From JBEBXQ01 sp040391535 (lineage in GTDB: Bacteria > Bacteroidota > Bacteroidia > Cytophagales > Spirosomataceae): DNA of 37,844 bases. The notes beneath the pieces are model-generated. The model had not been told where the DNA came from, searched no databases, and saw only the letters and a program-made list of their open reading frames with translations. Position numbers and translations under genes: made by a program. Positions 8,849-18,385 of this stretch are shown here, in pieces. How positions within the stretch are numbered: position 1 is the stretch's first letter; each line of letters starts with the position of its first letter. The stretch spans positions 1 to 37,844 of the forward strand of contig JBEBXQ010000030.1 in NCBI GenBank assembly GCA_040391535.1. Reading direction: 5' to 3'.

Positions 8849-10066
8849 ATGAAAATAATTAAATTGCATAAAATACAGATGCATCAGATGAACTACCATT
8901 TATTAATTAATGAGACCGCGCTTTGGGCTATACAATACCTTAACGATCAGCAACTGAACAATTATTGTTTTCATGACCTGCACCATACGATGGCTGTCGT
9001 AAATGCAGCGCAAAAACTCGCTGATCATTACCAGCTCAGTGAACAGGATTATTTCATTGTGACAGCGGCTGCTTATTTTCATGATCTGGGCTATTTTTCC
9101 GGCGGCTCACAGGATCATGAAATAAGGAGCGCAGACATTGCAGAGAATTTCCTGAAGGAAAAAGGAGTAACTGAAAATGTTATTGAATCTGTCAGGAGGT
9201 GTATTATGGCAACAAAAACTCCCCAAAAACCTCAGAACCTGCTGGAATCCATTGTTTGTGATGCCGATTTATTTCATCTGGGCGGGGAACACTTTGTGGA
9301 GAGAAACAGATTGATGAGAAAAGAATGGAAAATGTTTCATGAAACCGAAGTGTCCAGGGAAAAATGGAACAAAGACACGCTCAAGCTAATGAATGCCCAT
9401 CAGTATCATACTGATTTTGCACGCGCACTTCTGAGTGAGCAAAAACAGAAAAACATAGATTTACTGAAACAAAGCCTGTCAACAGAGAGCAAAAAGAATA
9501 ACACAGAAAAAGACAGCAACGACGAAAAGAAGAAAAAAGATAACCGCCCTGAAAGAGGTATTGAAACCATGTTCAGGGTCACTTCTACCAACAACCAGCG
9601 ACTGAGTGATATGGCTGATAATAAATCCAATATTCTCATTACTGTCAATTCTATCATTTTATCTGTGGTTATTTCGTTGCTTTTACGTAAACTCGACAAT
9701 AATGAACACCTTACGGTACCCACGCTTATTTTGTTGCTGGTGAGTCTGTCAACAATGGTGGTTGCCATTCTGGCCACCCGTCCAAAAGTATCCGAAGGAA
9801 TTTTTACGGAAAACGATGTGGATCAGAAAAAGGTGAATCTCCTGTTTTTCGGCAATTTCTATAAAATGGGGCTGGTTGATTATGATGCCGGCATGAAAAA
9901 AGTCATGGAGGACAGAGAATTTCTTTATGGTATGCTCACGAAAGATATATACTCGCAGGGTGTGGTGCTCGGCAGAAAATATAAACTCTTGCGACTGGCC
10001 TATAACATTTTTATGTTTGGTTTAATATTCGCAGTTTTATCCTATTTGATTGTCATTCTGGCATAA
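8849..10066 (+). CDS. HD-domain phosphohydrolase fused to PycTM-like membrane effector region
   Basis: The product has about 405 residues in three parts. Residues 20-200 form an HD phosphohydrolase with metal ligands in 'CFHDLHHTM', 'YFHDLGY' (H78, D79) and 'CDADLFH' (D138). Residues 205-240 are a highly charged Lys/Glu linker. The C-terminal 160 residues contain 'SDMADNKSNILITVNSIIL' and three hydrophobic segments (about 260-280, 290-310 and the last 25 residues), resembling PycTM/DUF5706, the membrane module of Pycsar effectors. HD-PycTM proteins are common in Bacteroidota outside known defence loci, so the ligand and role are unknown. No cyclase gene is adjacent. The start is uncertain: ATG at 8849, 8879 or 8888 are all possible; an in-frame TTG at 8792 adds a non-conserved leader. 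Confidence 0.75.
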   Translation: MKIIKLHKIQMHQMNYHLLINETALWAIQYLNDQQLNNYCFHDLHHTMAVVNAAQKLADHYQLSEQDYFIVTAAAYFHDLGYFSGGSQDHEIRSADIAENFLKEKGVTENVIESVRRCIMATKTPQKPQNLLESIVCDADLFHLGGEHFVERNRLMRKEWKMFHETEVSREKWNKDTLKLMNAHQYHTDFARALLSEQKQKNIDLLKQSLSTESKKNNTEKDSNDEKKKKDNRPERGIETMFRVTSTNNQRLSDMADNKSNILITVNSIILSVVISLLLRKLDNNEHLTVPTLILLLVSLSTMVVAILATRPKVSEGIFTENDVDQKKVNLLFFGNFYKMGLVDYDAGMKKVMEDREFLYGMLTKDIYSQGVVLGRKYKLLRLAYNIFMFGLIFAVLSYLIVILA

Positions 10067-10244
10067 TAAGACAATCAGCATCTTTATTGGAAGTATTATA
10101 TCTTAAGCTTCGGGAAACAATCGTCTTGTTTTACCTGAAACTATCCGTCAGCGATGAATGTTTAAAATAACATATAACTGATGAACAGTAAAATTACAGA
10201 CGGTATCACCTTACAGGTCACCTTCTGTTACCAGCCCATTTCAG

Positions 10245-11120
10245 ATGAAGAAAATTACAGGATATACAACCGGCTACCTGGTCTTTATTCTTTGTTCACT
10301 AACAGCATGTGCTCAGAAAAAAACGGATCACTCACAAATAAGTCCGCCAGGCTATAACCTCAGCCAGCCGGAAACATTTACGTTGCCGGGCATTCTCCGG
10401 GAGATATCGGGCATCACTTTCAATCAGGGTAATTCTGATACCATTTTTGCCCAGCAGGACGAGAAAGGCAGTATTTTCTTTTTCACTCCGGGTGCGGGAA
10501 AGATTCAGCAAATTCCCTTTGGCAAAAACGGCGATTATGAAGATATTACAATTCTCAGGCAACAGGTATTTGTCCTGAAAAGTAACGGAAATTTATATTC
10601 TTTCCCTTTAAGCAGTATAGCTCATAACAGCGCGGGGCCAGTGAGAGAATGGGAAAACCTCGTTCCTGAAGGAGAATATGAAAGCCTGTCCGGCACAGCC
10701 GCTGACAACCAGCTTTATATTTTGTGCAAATCCTGTAAAGAAGACAAAAAAACCACTGCAACTTCAGGTTACATCTTTCAGTTAAATACGGAGAATGAAC
10801 CGGTTCTGAAAGAAAGGTTTTCAATCCGTCATCAGCAGATTGAAGCTTTTCACTCCCTTAACAAAAAAGCGTTCAGGCCGTCTGCCCTCACCTGGAATAA
10901 CGCCACCAGAGAATGGTTTATCATTTCTTCTGTCAATAAAATGCTGATTACTGTCAATGCCAGCTGGCAGGTAACCCATGTTTACCCTCTGGATCCGGCC
11001 ATCTTTATACAGCCGGAAGGTATCGCTTTTGACAACCACCGGAACCTCTACATCAGCAATGAAGCAGGTGGAAAAGCCGGTAGCGGTACTATTCTGAAAT
11101 TCAGCTTTGGTCAGGAATGA
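10245..11120 (+). CDS. SdiA-regulated-family lipoprotein (propeller)
   Basis: The 291-residue protein has a lipoprotein signal with lipobox LTAC (Cys22), so it should be lipid-anchored in the envelope. The body fits the SdiA-regulated (PF06977-like) six-bladed propeller family: 'EISGITFNQGNSDTIFAQQD' near residue 55, 'GEYESLSG' and 'FIQPEGIAFDNHRNLYISNE' near the end. The name comes from an E. coli gene; no role in quorum sensing is implied here. Its stop codon overlaps the next start in ATGA (11117-11120), so translation is probably coupled to the phosphoesterase-barrel fusion, and the two may work together in the envelope. Substrate unknown. Confidence 0.75.
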   Translation: MKKITGYTTGYLVFILCSLTACAQKKTDHSQISPPGYNLSQPETFTLPGILREISGITFNQGNSDTIFAQQDEKGSIFFFTPGAGKIQQIPFGKNGDYEDITILRQQVFVLKSNGNLYSFPLSSIAHNSAGPVREWENLVPEGEYESLSGTAADNQLYILCKSCKEDKKTTATSGYIFQLNTENEPVLKERFSIRHQQIEAFHSLNKKAFRPSALTWNNATREWFIISSVNKMLITVNASWQVTHVYPLDPAIFIQPEGIAFDNHRNLYISNEAGGKAGSGTILKFSFGQE

Positions 11121-14100
11121 AACAGGTGATTATACTTCTTACCTCCCTTATTTTTTATCAGCAATCGCTGGCACAGGAGGCTGTGGAAAGGCGGATGATT
11201 TTTATTGGTGATGCAGGAGAAATCAACCATCAGCAGCAAGCACTGATCCCGGCAGCGGCAGAGCTTGTCATTCCCGGCAAAACCACCGTTGTATTTCTGG
11301 GTGATAACATCTACCCCAGGGGCATGGGACTGCCCGGCAGCAAAGAGCAGGAACACACCCGCGGGATCTTACGCTCCCAGTTTACGCCTATGCGTGCAAA
11401 AAATGCTCCCGTATATTTTATTCCCGGGAATCATGACTGGGATAAAATGGGGAAGCAGGGACTCGCTAAAATCAGGGAGCAGGGCAAATTCCTTGAAGAG
11501 CAAAACGATCCCCTTCTGCGGCTTATTCCCGCCAATGGTTGTCCGGACCCGGTAGATATAGTTCTTTCTGACAGTCTGGTGATGATTGCCTGGGATAGTG
11601 AATGGTGGCTGTTCCCGCATCAGAGAAGCAGTGATGATGTTGAGTGCGAATGTAACACAGAGGAGCAGGTACTGGAAAAACTGAGTGAATTACGCTATCG
11701 GCACCAGACTAAAACCATTTTGCTGGCTGGCCATCATCCCTTTCAGTCTTATGGAGTACATGGAGGTTATTATTCCCTCAAAGACCATCTTTTCCCGCTG
11801 ACAGCCGTCAATAAGCACCTGTATATCCCCTTGCCGGTTATTGGCTCGCTCTATCCTCTTTTGCGTCAGACCGTTTTTCTTAATCCTGAAGACATCCCGC
11901 ACCCGGCCTATAAAAACATGATTTCAGAAGTCAGAAACGTTTTCAGCAACTTCGGGAATATCATCTATGTGTCAGGCCATGATCACGGTCTTCAGATTAT
12001 TAAAGACGAGCGTTTTCTTCAGATAGTGAGTGGCTCAGGCGCGAAAGATTCCTATATAAGAAAAGGACAGCATACATTGTTTTCTCATCCTGACCAGGGA
12101 TTTGTCATCATAGATTACCTTCGGGACCGCAACAGCCGTATCACATGCTATACGTATGCAGATGACGGGGTCAGAGAGGCTTTTTCCTATATTGTACCGT
12201 ATCAGGATTTCATAAAACAAAATGCCCCTGCTCAAATGACCGTTACAGGACAGGACAGTCTGACCGTGAAAGCAAATGAAAAATTTGACCAAGCAGGCCC
12301 TCTCCACCGAAAGCTGTTTGGTGAAAATTACCGCAAAGAATGGGCAACCCCGGCTAAAGTTCCTGTCATTCAGATTTCTTCCTTTCAGGGTGGGCTGCGG
12401 CCTGTACAAAGGGGAGGTGGTATGCAGTCGGTAACACTTCGTCTGGAAGATCCGACCGGAAAACAATGGGTGATCCGTAGCGTCAACAAACGTTCTGAAG
12501 CCTTATTACCTAAAGGATTGCATCATACTTTTGCACACGATTTCCTGGACGATGCTACGAGTGCCCAGCACCCTTATTCAGCCCTGATGGTCCCTCCGCT
12601 GGCCAACGCGCTTAACATACCACATGCAAAACCCATCATCGGAATCATTGCTCCCGATAGCGCTCTGGGGCCTTACAATGACCTTTTTGCCAATACCCTG
12701 TGCCTTCTTGAAGAAAGAGAACCCCTCGGTGATTCTGATAATACCCCTAAAATGCTTCGGAAGGTCTATAATGACAATGATGATATTTATAAGGCAAAAA
12801 CCTTCGTGCGCGCAAGAATGCTGGACTTACTTATCAGCGATTGGGATCGCCATGAAGATCAATGGCGCTGGTACGATGAACAACAACATGAAAAAGGAGC
12901 AGATAAAGATTATGTGGGCATCCCCCGTGACCGCGACCAGGCTTTAAGGATTAATGACGGGATTTTACCCAAAATTGCATCCATGCCGTTTTTGTTACCT
13001 ACCATGCAGGGTTTCTCGCCGGAGATCAAAAGTGTAAAGTATTCGTTGTTTAAATCCGATTTTCTGAATGCACATCCGAAAAACCAGTTCAGCAGTAATG
13101 AATGGCAGGAACTGGTAAAGGATTTTGTCAGAACCATGACAGACAGTGTGCTGGAGGAAAGTATAAGACAGTTACCTGCAAACATATATCCGATAAGAAA
13201 CGAAGAAATACTGCACACGCTTAAAAAACGCCGCGATGCGATCCCGGAAGAAATGGATAAGTATTTCCGTTTTACCAACAGCATTGTTGATATCAGAAGC
13301 AGTAACAAAAATGAAAAAGTAATCATCGAAGATGCCCCGGGCAAAGCATTACGGGTCATGATCAGAAAAATCAACAAAGAGGGGTTGGTAACCCGGAAAC
13401 TGATGGACAACCTGTATGATCCGGCGATCACAAAAGAGATCAGGGTCTATCTGGCGAATGGAGATGATAGCCTGCAGGTCAATGCTCCGGAATCGTCAAT
13501 AAAAATCAGAGTAATTGGCGGATCGGGAAAAAAGGATTACCAGGTAACCGCTTCCGGCCAGGCAGTTTCAGTCTATGATACGGGTATACAATCCACTTTT
13601 ACAGGAAATAAGAACTATCTGCGCAAATATATTGACCGCGATAGCAGCCATACAGCCTTCGTCCCTGTTAACCTTTATAACGTATGGGTTCCTAAAGCAG
13701 CGGCTGGCTATAATCTGGATGACGGCATATTATTAGGTGCAGGATTCAGGTACATCCATCAGCGCGGATTCAGAAAATCACCTTTTACACATATTCAGGA
13801 GCTGGTGGTTTCAGGTGCTGTGGCAACAGGTGCCGTACGGGTAAAATATAACGGACATTGGAAGGAAGTGCTGGGGAAAGCCGATCTTCTGGCAGAGTTG
13901 CAGGCTTACATGCCCACTTCCCAGAATTTCTTCGGACTCGGTAATGACTCCAGATTCGAAAAAGATCTTCATATGCCCAAATACTACCGTACCCGCTTCA
14001 GTCTCTTTGAAGCCGGCACTTCATTGCTCTGGCACCCTACCGAAACCAGTCGCCTGAAATTCGGTCCGGCCATGCAGGTTTATTATACCGACCCGGACCA

Positions 14101-14734
14101 TAATACAGGACGCTTTATCAAAAAAAGTCATCTTTTACATACTTACGACAGCCTGACTATTCACAAGGAGAAATTTTTCGGTGGCTTCACGGCAGGCTAT
14201 GAAAAAGACAACCGGAACAGGAAACTAATGCCTTCAAGAGGCGGTTATTTCAAAAGTGAAATAAAAGGATTTGCCGGACTGAATCATTTTGCGCGGTCTT
14301 ATGCGCAGTTTACTTCAGAAATGGCCATCTATGGGAGTATTGCTGGCGATGCGCTGATTATTGCCAACCGTACAGGTGGCGGAATGACATGGGGATCCCC
14401 TGCATTTTTTCAGGCATTATATCTGGGCGGCCAGGGCAACCTGAGAGGTTTCAGGCAATTCCGGTTTGCCGGTGAGCATATGCTGTACAACAACCTCGAG
14501 GTCCGGATAAAGATAATCCAGATCGGCAGTTATATTTTACCGGGGCAACTGGGTGCGCTGGTATTTTATGATGCCGGGAAAGTCTGGGCAAACGGACATA
14601 ACAGCAGGCAGATACATCAGGGTACCGGAGGAGGCCTTTATTTCGCGCCGGCAGGGATTGCTGTTATACAGGCTGTTGCAGGTCACTCACGCGAAGGATG
14701 GCATCCTTATATCAGTATAGGTTTCAGGTTTTAA
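11117..14734 (+). CDS. Metallophosphoesterase / kinase-like middle region / BamA-type outer-membrane barrel fusion
   Basis: The 1205-residue protein has a signal peptide (cut after about A19). Residues 25-300 are a calcineurin-like phosphoesterase with metal motifs GDAG (D32), GDNIY (D63), GNHDW (N105-D107), GHHPF (H206) and SGHDHG (H288, H290); the first motif is GDxG and not DxH. Residues about 770-1205 are a barrel of the bacterial surface antigen (BamA/TamA) type, with 'GGQGNLRGFRQFRF' and a final aromatic 'ISIGFRF'. The middle (about 440-650) has 'WVIRSVNKR' (K458), 'LISDWDRHEDQWRW' (D577) and 'GIPRDRDQAL' (D605, D607), which resembles the Lys, catalytic loop and metal loop of HipA/FAM20-like kinases; that part is inference. 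Probably the enzyme faces the periplasm or surface, tethered by the barrel. Confidence 0.85.
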   Translation: MKQVIILLTSLIFYQQSLAQEAVERRMIFIGDAGEINHQQQALIPAAAELVIPGKTTVVFLGDNIYPRGMGLPGSKEQEHTRGILRSQFTPMRAKNAPVYFIPGNHDWDKMGKQGLAKIREQGKFLEEQNDPLLRLIPANGCPDPVDIVLSDSLVMIAWDSEWWLFPHQRSSDDVECECNTEEQVLEKLSELRYRHQTKTILLAGHHPFQSYGVHGGYYSLKDHLFPLTAVNKHLYIPLPVIGSLYPLLRQTVFLNPEDIPHPAYKNMISEVRNVFSNFGNIIYVSGHDHGLQIIKDERFLQIVSGSGAKDSYIRKGQHTLFSHPDQGFVIIDYLRDRNSRITCYTYADDGVREAFSYIVPYQDFIKQNAPAQMTVTGQDSLTVKANEKFDQAGPLHRKLFGENYRKEWATPAKVPVIQISSFQGGLRPVQRGGGMQSVTLRLEDPTGKQWVIRSVNKRSEALLPKGLHHTFAHDFLDDATSAQHPYSALMVPPLANALNIPHAKPIIGIIAPDSALGPYNDLFANTLCLLEEREPLGDSDNTPKMLRKVYNDNDDIYKAKTFVRARMLDLLISDWDRHEDQWRWYDEQQHEKGADKDYVGIPRDRDQALRINDGILPKIASMPFLLPTMQGFSPEIKSVKYSLFKSDFLNAHPKNQFSSNEWQELVKDFVRTMTDSVLEESIRQLPANIYPIRNEEILHTLKKRRDAIPEEMDKYFRFTNSIVDIRSSNKNEKVIIEDAPGKALRVMIRKINKEGLVTRKLMDNLYDPAITKEIRVYLANGDDSLQVNAPESSIKIRVIGGSGKKDYQVTASGQAVSVYDTGIQSTFTGNKNYLRKYIDRDSSHTAFVPVNLYNVWVPKAAAGYNLDDGILLGAGFRYIHQRGFRKSPFTHIQELVVSGAVATGAVRVKYNGHWKEVLGKADLLAELQAYMPTSQNFFGLGNDSRFEKDLHMPKYYRTRFSLFEAGTSLLWHPTETSRLKFGPAMQVYYTDPDHNTGRFIKKSHLLHTYDSLTIHKEKFFGGFTAGYEKDNRNRKLMPSRGGYFKSEIKGFAGLNHFARSYAQFTSEMAIYGSIAGDALIIANRTGGGMTWGSPAFFQALYLGGQGNLRGFRQFRFAGEHMLYNNLEVRIKIIQIGSYILPGQLGALVFYDAGKVWANGHNSRQIHQGTGGGLYFAPAGIAVIQAVAGHSREGWHPYISIGFRF

Positions 14735-14790
14735 ATACAATTCCTGAAATGAAAAATGAAATAGTATATTAAATATCCGGATCAGAAATA

Positions 14791-17184
14791 ATGCAGACAC
14801 GTATATTCAACTTATTTAACCAACATCAGGATTGCTTTACAGGCTTAAAAAGCGAGCTGTCATTTGATGGATTTATCGCTCATTTAAAAAAACTGAGCAG
14901 TAAATCCAATCCGGGTAAGCAGGAAATGCTTAAGTTCATGCTGAATAAATTTATTCTTGCCCAGAAAATACACGGATCTCTCAACCATACGAATATTGAA
15001 AAATTCAGTTCCGAACTATACCTGATCTACAGTCTGATGGTTCCGTTACTGCTCGATGAGCGCAAAATGGTTTGGGGGTTGAGTGTCCCTGTAACCGGGG
15101 AAATTTTCTACGGAACCGACACCTTCTATGAATTTCTGGAAGCAGAGTCTGAGCAACCCGGTGATCTTACCAACATGCACCTGCATTCCAGATCAGACCT
15201 GAAGCTGCAGTTTATTTATGCTCTGATTCTGGAAAGATTGTACGGCTTTCCATTTCTGAGCTCGGAGCCGCTGGTCTATTCACGTGAAGACAAGAGTACC
15301 GGCCTGCCTGCATACTATAATATTTCAGTGGACAATACCTTTGTCAATGTCAAATACCAGGGAGAACTCCCGCCGATAGATTATGAACGTTTCAGAAAAA
15401 AAGGCATACAAAACATTCAGTGGTCCGAGTTCCCCGCCATTTTACCGTTGGATAACTTTCAGATAGAAGGATTTTCCATTATCACTGTAAGCGATAACGG
15501 GAATGAACAGGTAATGAAAAAAATCAGGAATATCGTCATCAGACGACCGGATTGCGAGGCAAGCATAAACCGCCATGAACTGGAGCAATCCCTGCAGTCG
15601 CTCACAGGCAACCCGCATCTTCATTTTGGCTTAACACCCTTATTTAAATTAAACGGCTCTCCGGTCATTGAACCGAAAATGGCCAGCGACAGTATACTTT
15701 TTAACCAGCTTATTAATAAAAATGATGGTACCCCGATCGTATCTCTTGTAAAAGAATACCTTAAAAATCCCTATGCCATTATATATAACGTATTCTCAGA
15801 TCAGACCGACTATTACTCCAATCTTCTGAAGGAGATTGTAAAACTTGATATTACTTCTTATGTATGTATTCCGCTTTATTACAATAATGAAGTGGTGGGA
15901 TTACTGGAAATACATACAGAATCGGAAGAATATCTGATCAGCAAAGGAGAGCTGGCAAAGCTGCGGCCGGCCACACCACTGCTTGCACAACTGGCCTTTG
16001 ATCTGATTCATGAATTCAGAAACAGGATAGATGGTATCATTAAAGAGCGATTTACCAGTATACAACCTTCTGTTCAATGGAAGTTCAATAACGCAGCCTG
16101 GCAATGCCTGCTTAATGAAAATGCTTCTGGCAGTAAAGCGTCTATCAGCGATATTCAGTTTAATAATGTATTTCCCTTATACGGAGCAATTGATATATCA
16201 GACAGCACCAACATACGAAACAAGGCACAATATCTTGATCTGAAAATCCAGTTGCAGCTACTCAGGGACACTCTCGAAAGCGCATGGCAGGCCAGTCATT
16301 GGGAGGTAGTGGAAAACATACTTGAAAAATGCAAAAACTGGCAGAATGAACTGGATATTCATCAGATTGACATGCAGCAGATCAGCATTACGGAGTTTCT
16401 GAATAAAGACGTTTCGGACCTGCTCAGCAACATACAAAACCAATATCCTGCATTGAAGGCCGTTATTGAGAAATATGAAACGGAAACAGCCCCAGACAGC
16501 GGATTTTGCTATTCACAGAGACGGGCGTTTGAAGCATCTCTGACAAAAATCAATCAGACGATCGCTTCTCATCTTGACTCATTGAATGCAGAGATACAGG
16601 ATTGCTATCCAAGCTATTTTGAAAAATTCAGGACCGATGGTATTGAATTTGATATTTACGCAGGACAGTCTATTCATCCCGATGTAAAATTTGAAAACAG
16701 GCATCTGCAACAGATCCAATATTTACAGCTTGCCTTTGTGGCAACCATTGCCCGGGCTACGCACAGTCTAAAACCCATGTTGCCGGTACAGCTTGACACA
16801 ACGCAACTGATTTTTGTTAACTCAAACGAAATTGATATCAATTTCAGAGTCGATGAGCGCCGTTTCGATGTCGAAGGGTCCTATAATGTCCGTTATCATA
16901 TCATAAAAAAACGCATTGACAAAGTAATGGTTAAAAATACCCATGAAAGGCTTACTCAGTCCGGAAAAATTGCACTGGTGTATCTTCATGAAAATTCGGT
17001 GAGAAATTATTACACCTACATTAAAAGACTTCAGGCTGAAGGATTATTGCTGGATGATCTCGAAGTTCTCGAATTAAATGAGTTACAGGGTGTTCATGGC
17101 CTGAAGGCTTTAAGAGTAAGTGTAAATCCAGGTTCAGAAATGCCCTCTTCGCAACAAATCACTAATGAATATATTCTCGGCTAA
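14791..17184 (+). CDS. Large GAF-domain protein of unknown function
   Basis: The 797-residue protein has no signal peptide or membrane segment and is probably cytoplasmic. A GAF-like sensory domain spans about residues 275-420, ending in 'SYVCIPLYYNNEVVGLLEIH'. Before it lies a helical N-terminal region of about 270 residues that I do not recognise. Near residue 463 'VFPLYGAIDISDSTNIRNKA' introduces a long helical region resembling a conserved block in other Bacteroidota GAF proteins. No output domain (kinase, cyclase, GGDEF, DNA-binding) can be seen. It starts 56 bp after the barrel-fusion gene and overlaps the PagL-like gene by 20 bp, so it is likely in one operon with envelope genes and may sense or relay an envelope signal. 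Confidence 0.6.
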   Translation: MQTRIFNLFNQHQDCFTGLKSELSFDGFIAHLKKLSSKSNPGKQEMLKFMLNKFILAQKIHGSLNHTNIEKFSSELYLIYSLMVPLLLDERKMVWGLSVPVTGEIFYGTDTFYEFLEAESEQPGDLTNMHLHSRSDLKLQFIYALILERLYGFPFLSSEPLVYSREDKSTGLPAYYNISVDNTFVNVKYQGELPPIDYERFRKKGIQNIQWSEFPAILPLDNFQIEGFSIITVSDNGNEQVMKKIRNIVIRRPDCEASINRHELEQSLQSLTGNPHLHFGLTPLFKLNGSPVIEPKMASDSILFNQLINKNDGTPIVSLVKEYLKNPYAIIYNVFSDQTDYYSNLLKEIVKLDITSYVCIPLYYNNEVVGLLEIHTESEEYLISKGELAKLRPATPLLAQLAFDLIHEFRNRIDGIIKERFTSIQPSVQWKFNNAAWQCLLNENASGSKASISDIQFNNVFPLYGAIDISDSTNIRNKAQYLDLKIQLQLLRDTLESAWQASHWEVVENILEKCKNWQNELDIHQIDMQQISITEFLNKDVSDLLSNIQNQYPALKAVIEKYETETAPDSGFCYSQRRAFEASLTKINQTIASHLDSLNAEIQDCYPSYFEKFRTDGIEFDIYAGQSIHPDVKFENRHLQQIQYLQLAFVATIARATHSLKPMLPVQLDTTQLIFVNSNEIDINFRVDERRFDVEGSYNVRYHIIKKRIDKVMVKNTHERLTQSGKIALVYLHENSVRNYYTYIKRLQAEGLLLDDLEVLELNELQGVHGLKALRVSVNPGSEMPSSQQITNEYILG

Positions 17185-18355
17185 ACGTATAAAGACTGTT
17201 TTATCCCTGCTTCTGGCGGTTATTGCCACTTTTGTTCAAATTGATACGGGTGCCAGGCCACCCGCTTCTTCAGATACCATTCCGTCTTCCAGGAAAAGGC
17301 AGCAGATGGTGTTGCAGTTAGAAATGGAAAACGGAGGAATGCTACCCAGTAATGAGGTCATCAAGAATGATTTCAATGATATCTACTACAATGGTGCAAA
17401 CCTGCGGATCGGATGGCAGACTGAACGCGGAATGGATCCCTACCACCAGCTTTATAATTATCCGATTTACGGGATAGGCTTCTATGCCAGCACTTTTCAT
17501 AAAAAAGAGATTGGCACCCCTTATGCTGTTTATGGCTTTGTTGCTATCCCTGTCAAACCTGAAAGCCTGAAAAAATGGGATTTCAATTACAGGATTTCAC
17601 TGGGCGTTGCAGATAACTTCGAACCCTATCATAAAGAAAACAACCCGATGAATATCCTGTTGGGTACCCATCATAATGTATACATAGATCTGGGAATACA
17701 GGCAAATTATACGCTGAACAGGCATCTGAAATTAGGTGCAGGATTTGCGTTTCATCATTTCTCGAACGGATCCATCAGACAACCCAATAAAGGAATCAAT
17801 CTTGTACCGCTTACGATGGCTCTTACTTATCGGCCATCATTAAAAACACCCGACCTTTCCCCGGATCCGGCAGCCATCTTTCACAACGGTTCCCAGTACC
17901 ATATCCATTACGCGGCCGGGATTAAGCAATTTAACCCTGACGACAGTAAACGTTACCTTAAGTCCACATTAGGGATGTACTGGAGTCTTGCGTCGGGAGC
18001 CAAATGGCGTTTAGGAGCAGGGGCTGATCTGTTTTATTCTGATTCAGGCAGAGACCCGACTATAGCAGGTAACGCTGCCGGTACTCTGGGCGCTTTGTTT
18101 TCAGGAGGGCCGGCTTTTTATATAGACCACGTACTGACCCGTAATCTGTACATCAACGGCAACGTAGGATGGTATGTCCACCGGAACCGGTTCAATGGAG
18201 AAAATAACCCGGTTTTTCTGCGCATAGGTGTTCGTCACTATGTGGTTTCCAATGTGTATGCCGGAGTTTCCATTAAAGCCCATATGGGAAAGGCCGATTT
18301 TATCGAATGGACGCTCGGTTATACATTGGGCAGGAAAGCAGGTGCAGGTAATTAA
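17165..18355 (+). CDS. PagL-like lipid A deacylase / acyloxyacyl hydrolase family outer-membrane protein
   Basis: The 396-residue protein has an N-terminal signal sequence (hydrophobic stretch about residues 11-27) and alternating strands typical of a small outer-membrane barrel. The motif 'FHHFSNGSIRQPNKGIN' (residues 196-212) matches the His-x-Ser active site of PagL-type lipid A 3-O-deacylases, with H198 and S200. In Pseudomonas PagL the third residue is a Glu twelve positions after the Ser (H126, S128, E140); here that position is N212. This Asn may be normal for Bacteroidota members, but it leaves the charge relay unclear. The start overlaps the end of the GAF gene by 20 bp, implying translational coupling. 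Lipid A or another acylated envelope lipid is the likely substrate (inference). Confidence 0.75.
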   Translation: MNIFSAKRIKTVLSLLLAVIATFVQIDTGARPPASSDTIPSSRKRQQMVLQLEMENGGMLPSNEVIKNDFNDIYYNGANLRIGWQTERGMDPYHQLYNYPIYGIGFYASTFHKKEIGTPYAVYGFVAIPVKPESLKKWDFNYRISLGVADNFEPYHKENNPMNILLGTHHNVYIDLGIQANYTLNRHLKLGAGFAFHHFSNGSIRQPNKGINLVPLTMALTYRPSLKTPDLSPDPAAIFHNGSQYHIHYAAGIKQFNPDDSKRYLKSTLGMYWSLASGAKWRLGAGADLFYSDSGRDPTIAGNAAGTLGALFSGGPAFYIDHVLTRNLYINGNVGWYVHRNRFNGENNPVFLRIGVRHYVVSNVYAGVSIKAHMGKADFIEWTLGYTLGRKAGAGN

Positions 18356-18385
18356 ATCTGTCTTTTCATAACCGCAAGGCTTTCA

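Noticed and set aside
8849..10066. Reading the HD-PycTM gene as a complete Pycsar defence system
   Set aside because: No uridylate or cytidylate cyclase gene lies on either side, and no other defence or mobile genes are present.
12035..13431. Minus-strand open frames inside the phosphoesterase-barrel gene
   Set aside because: Antisense shadows of a well-supported gene; products lack recognisable features.
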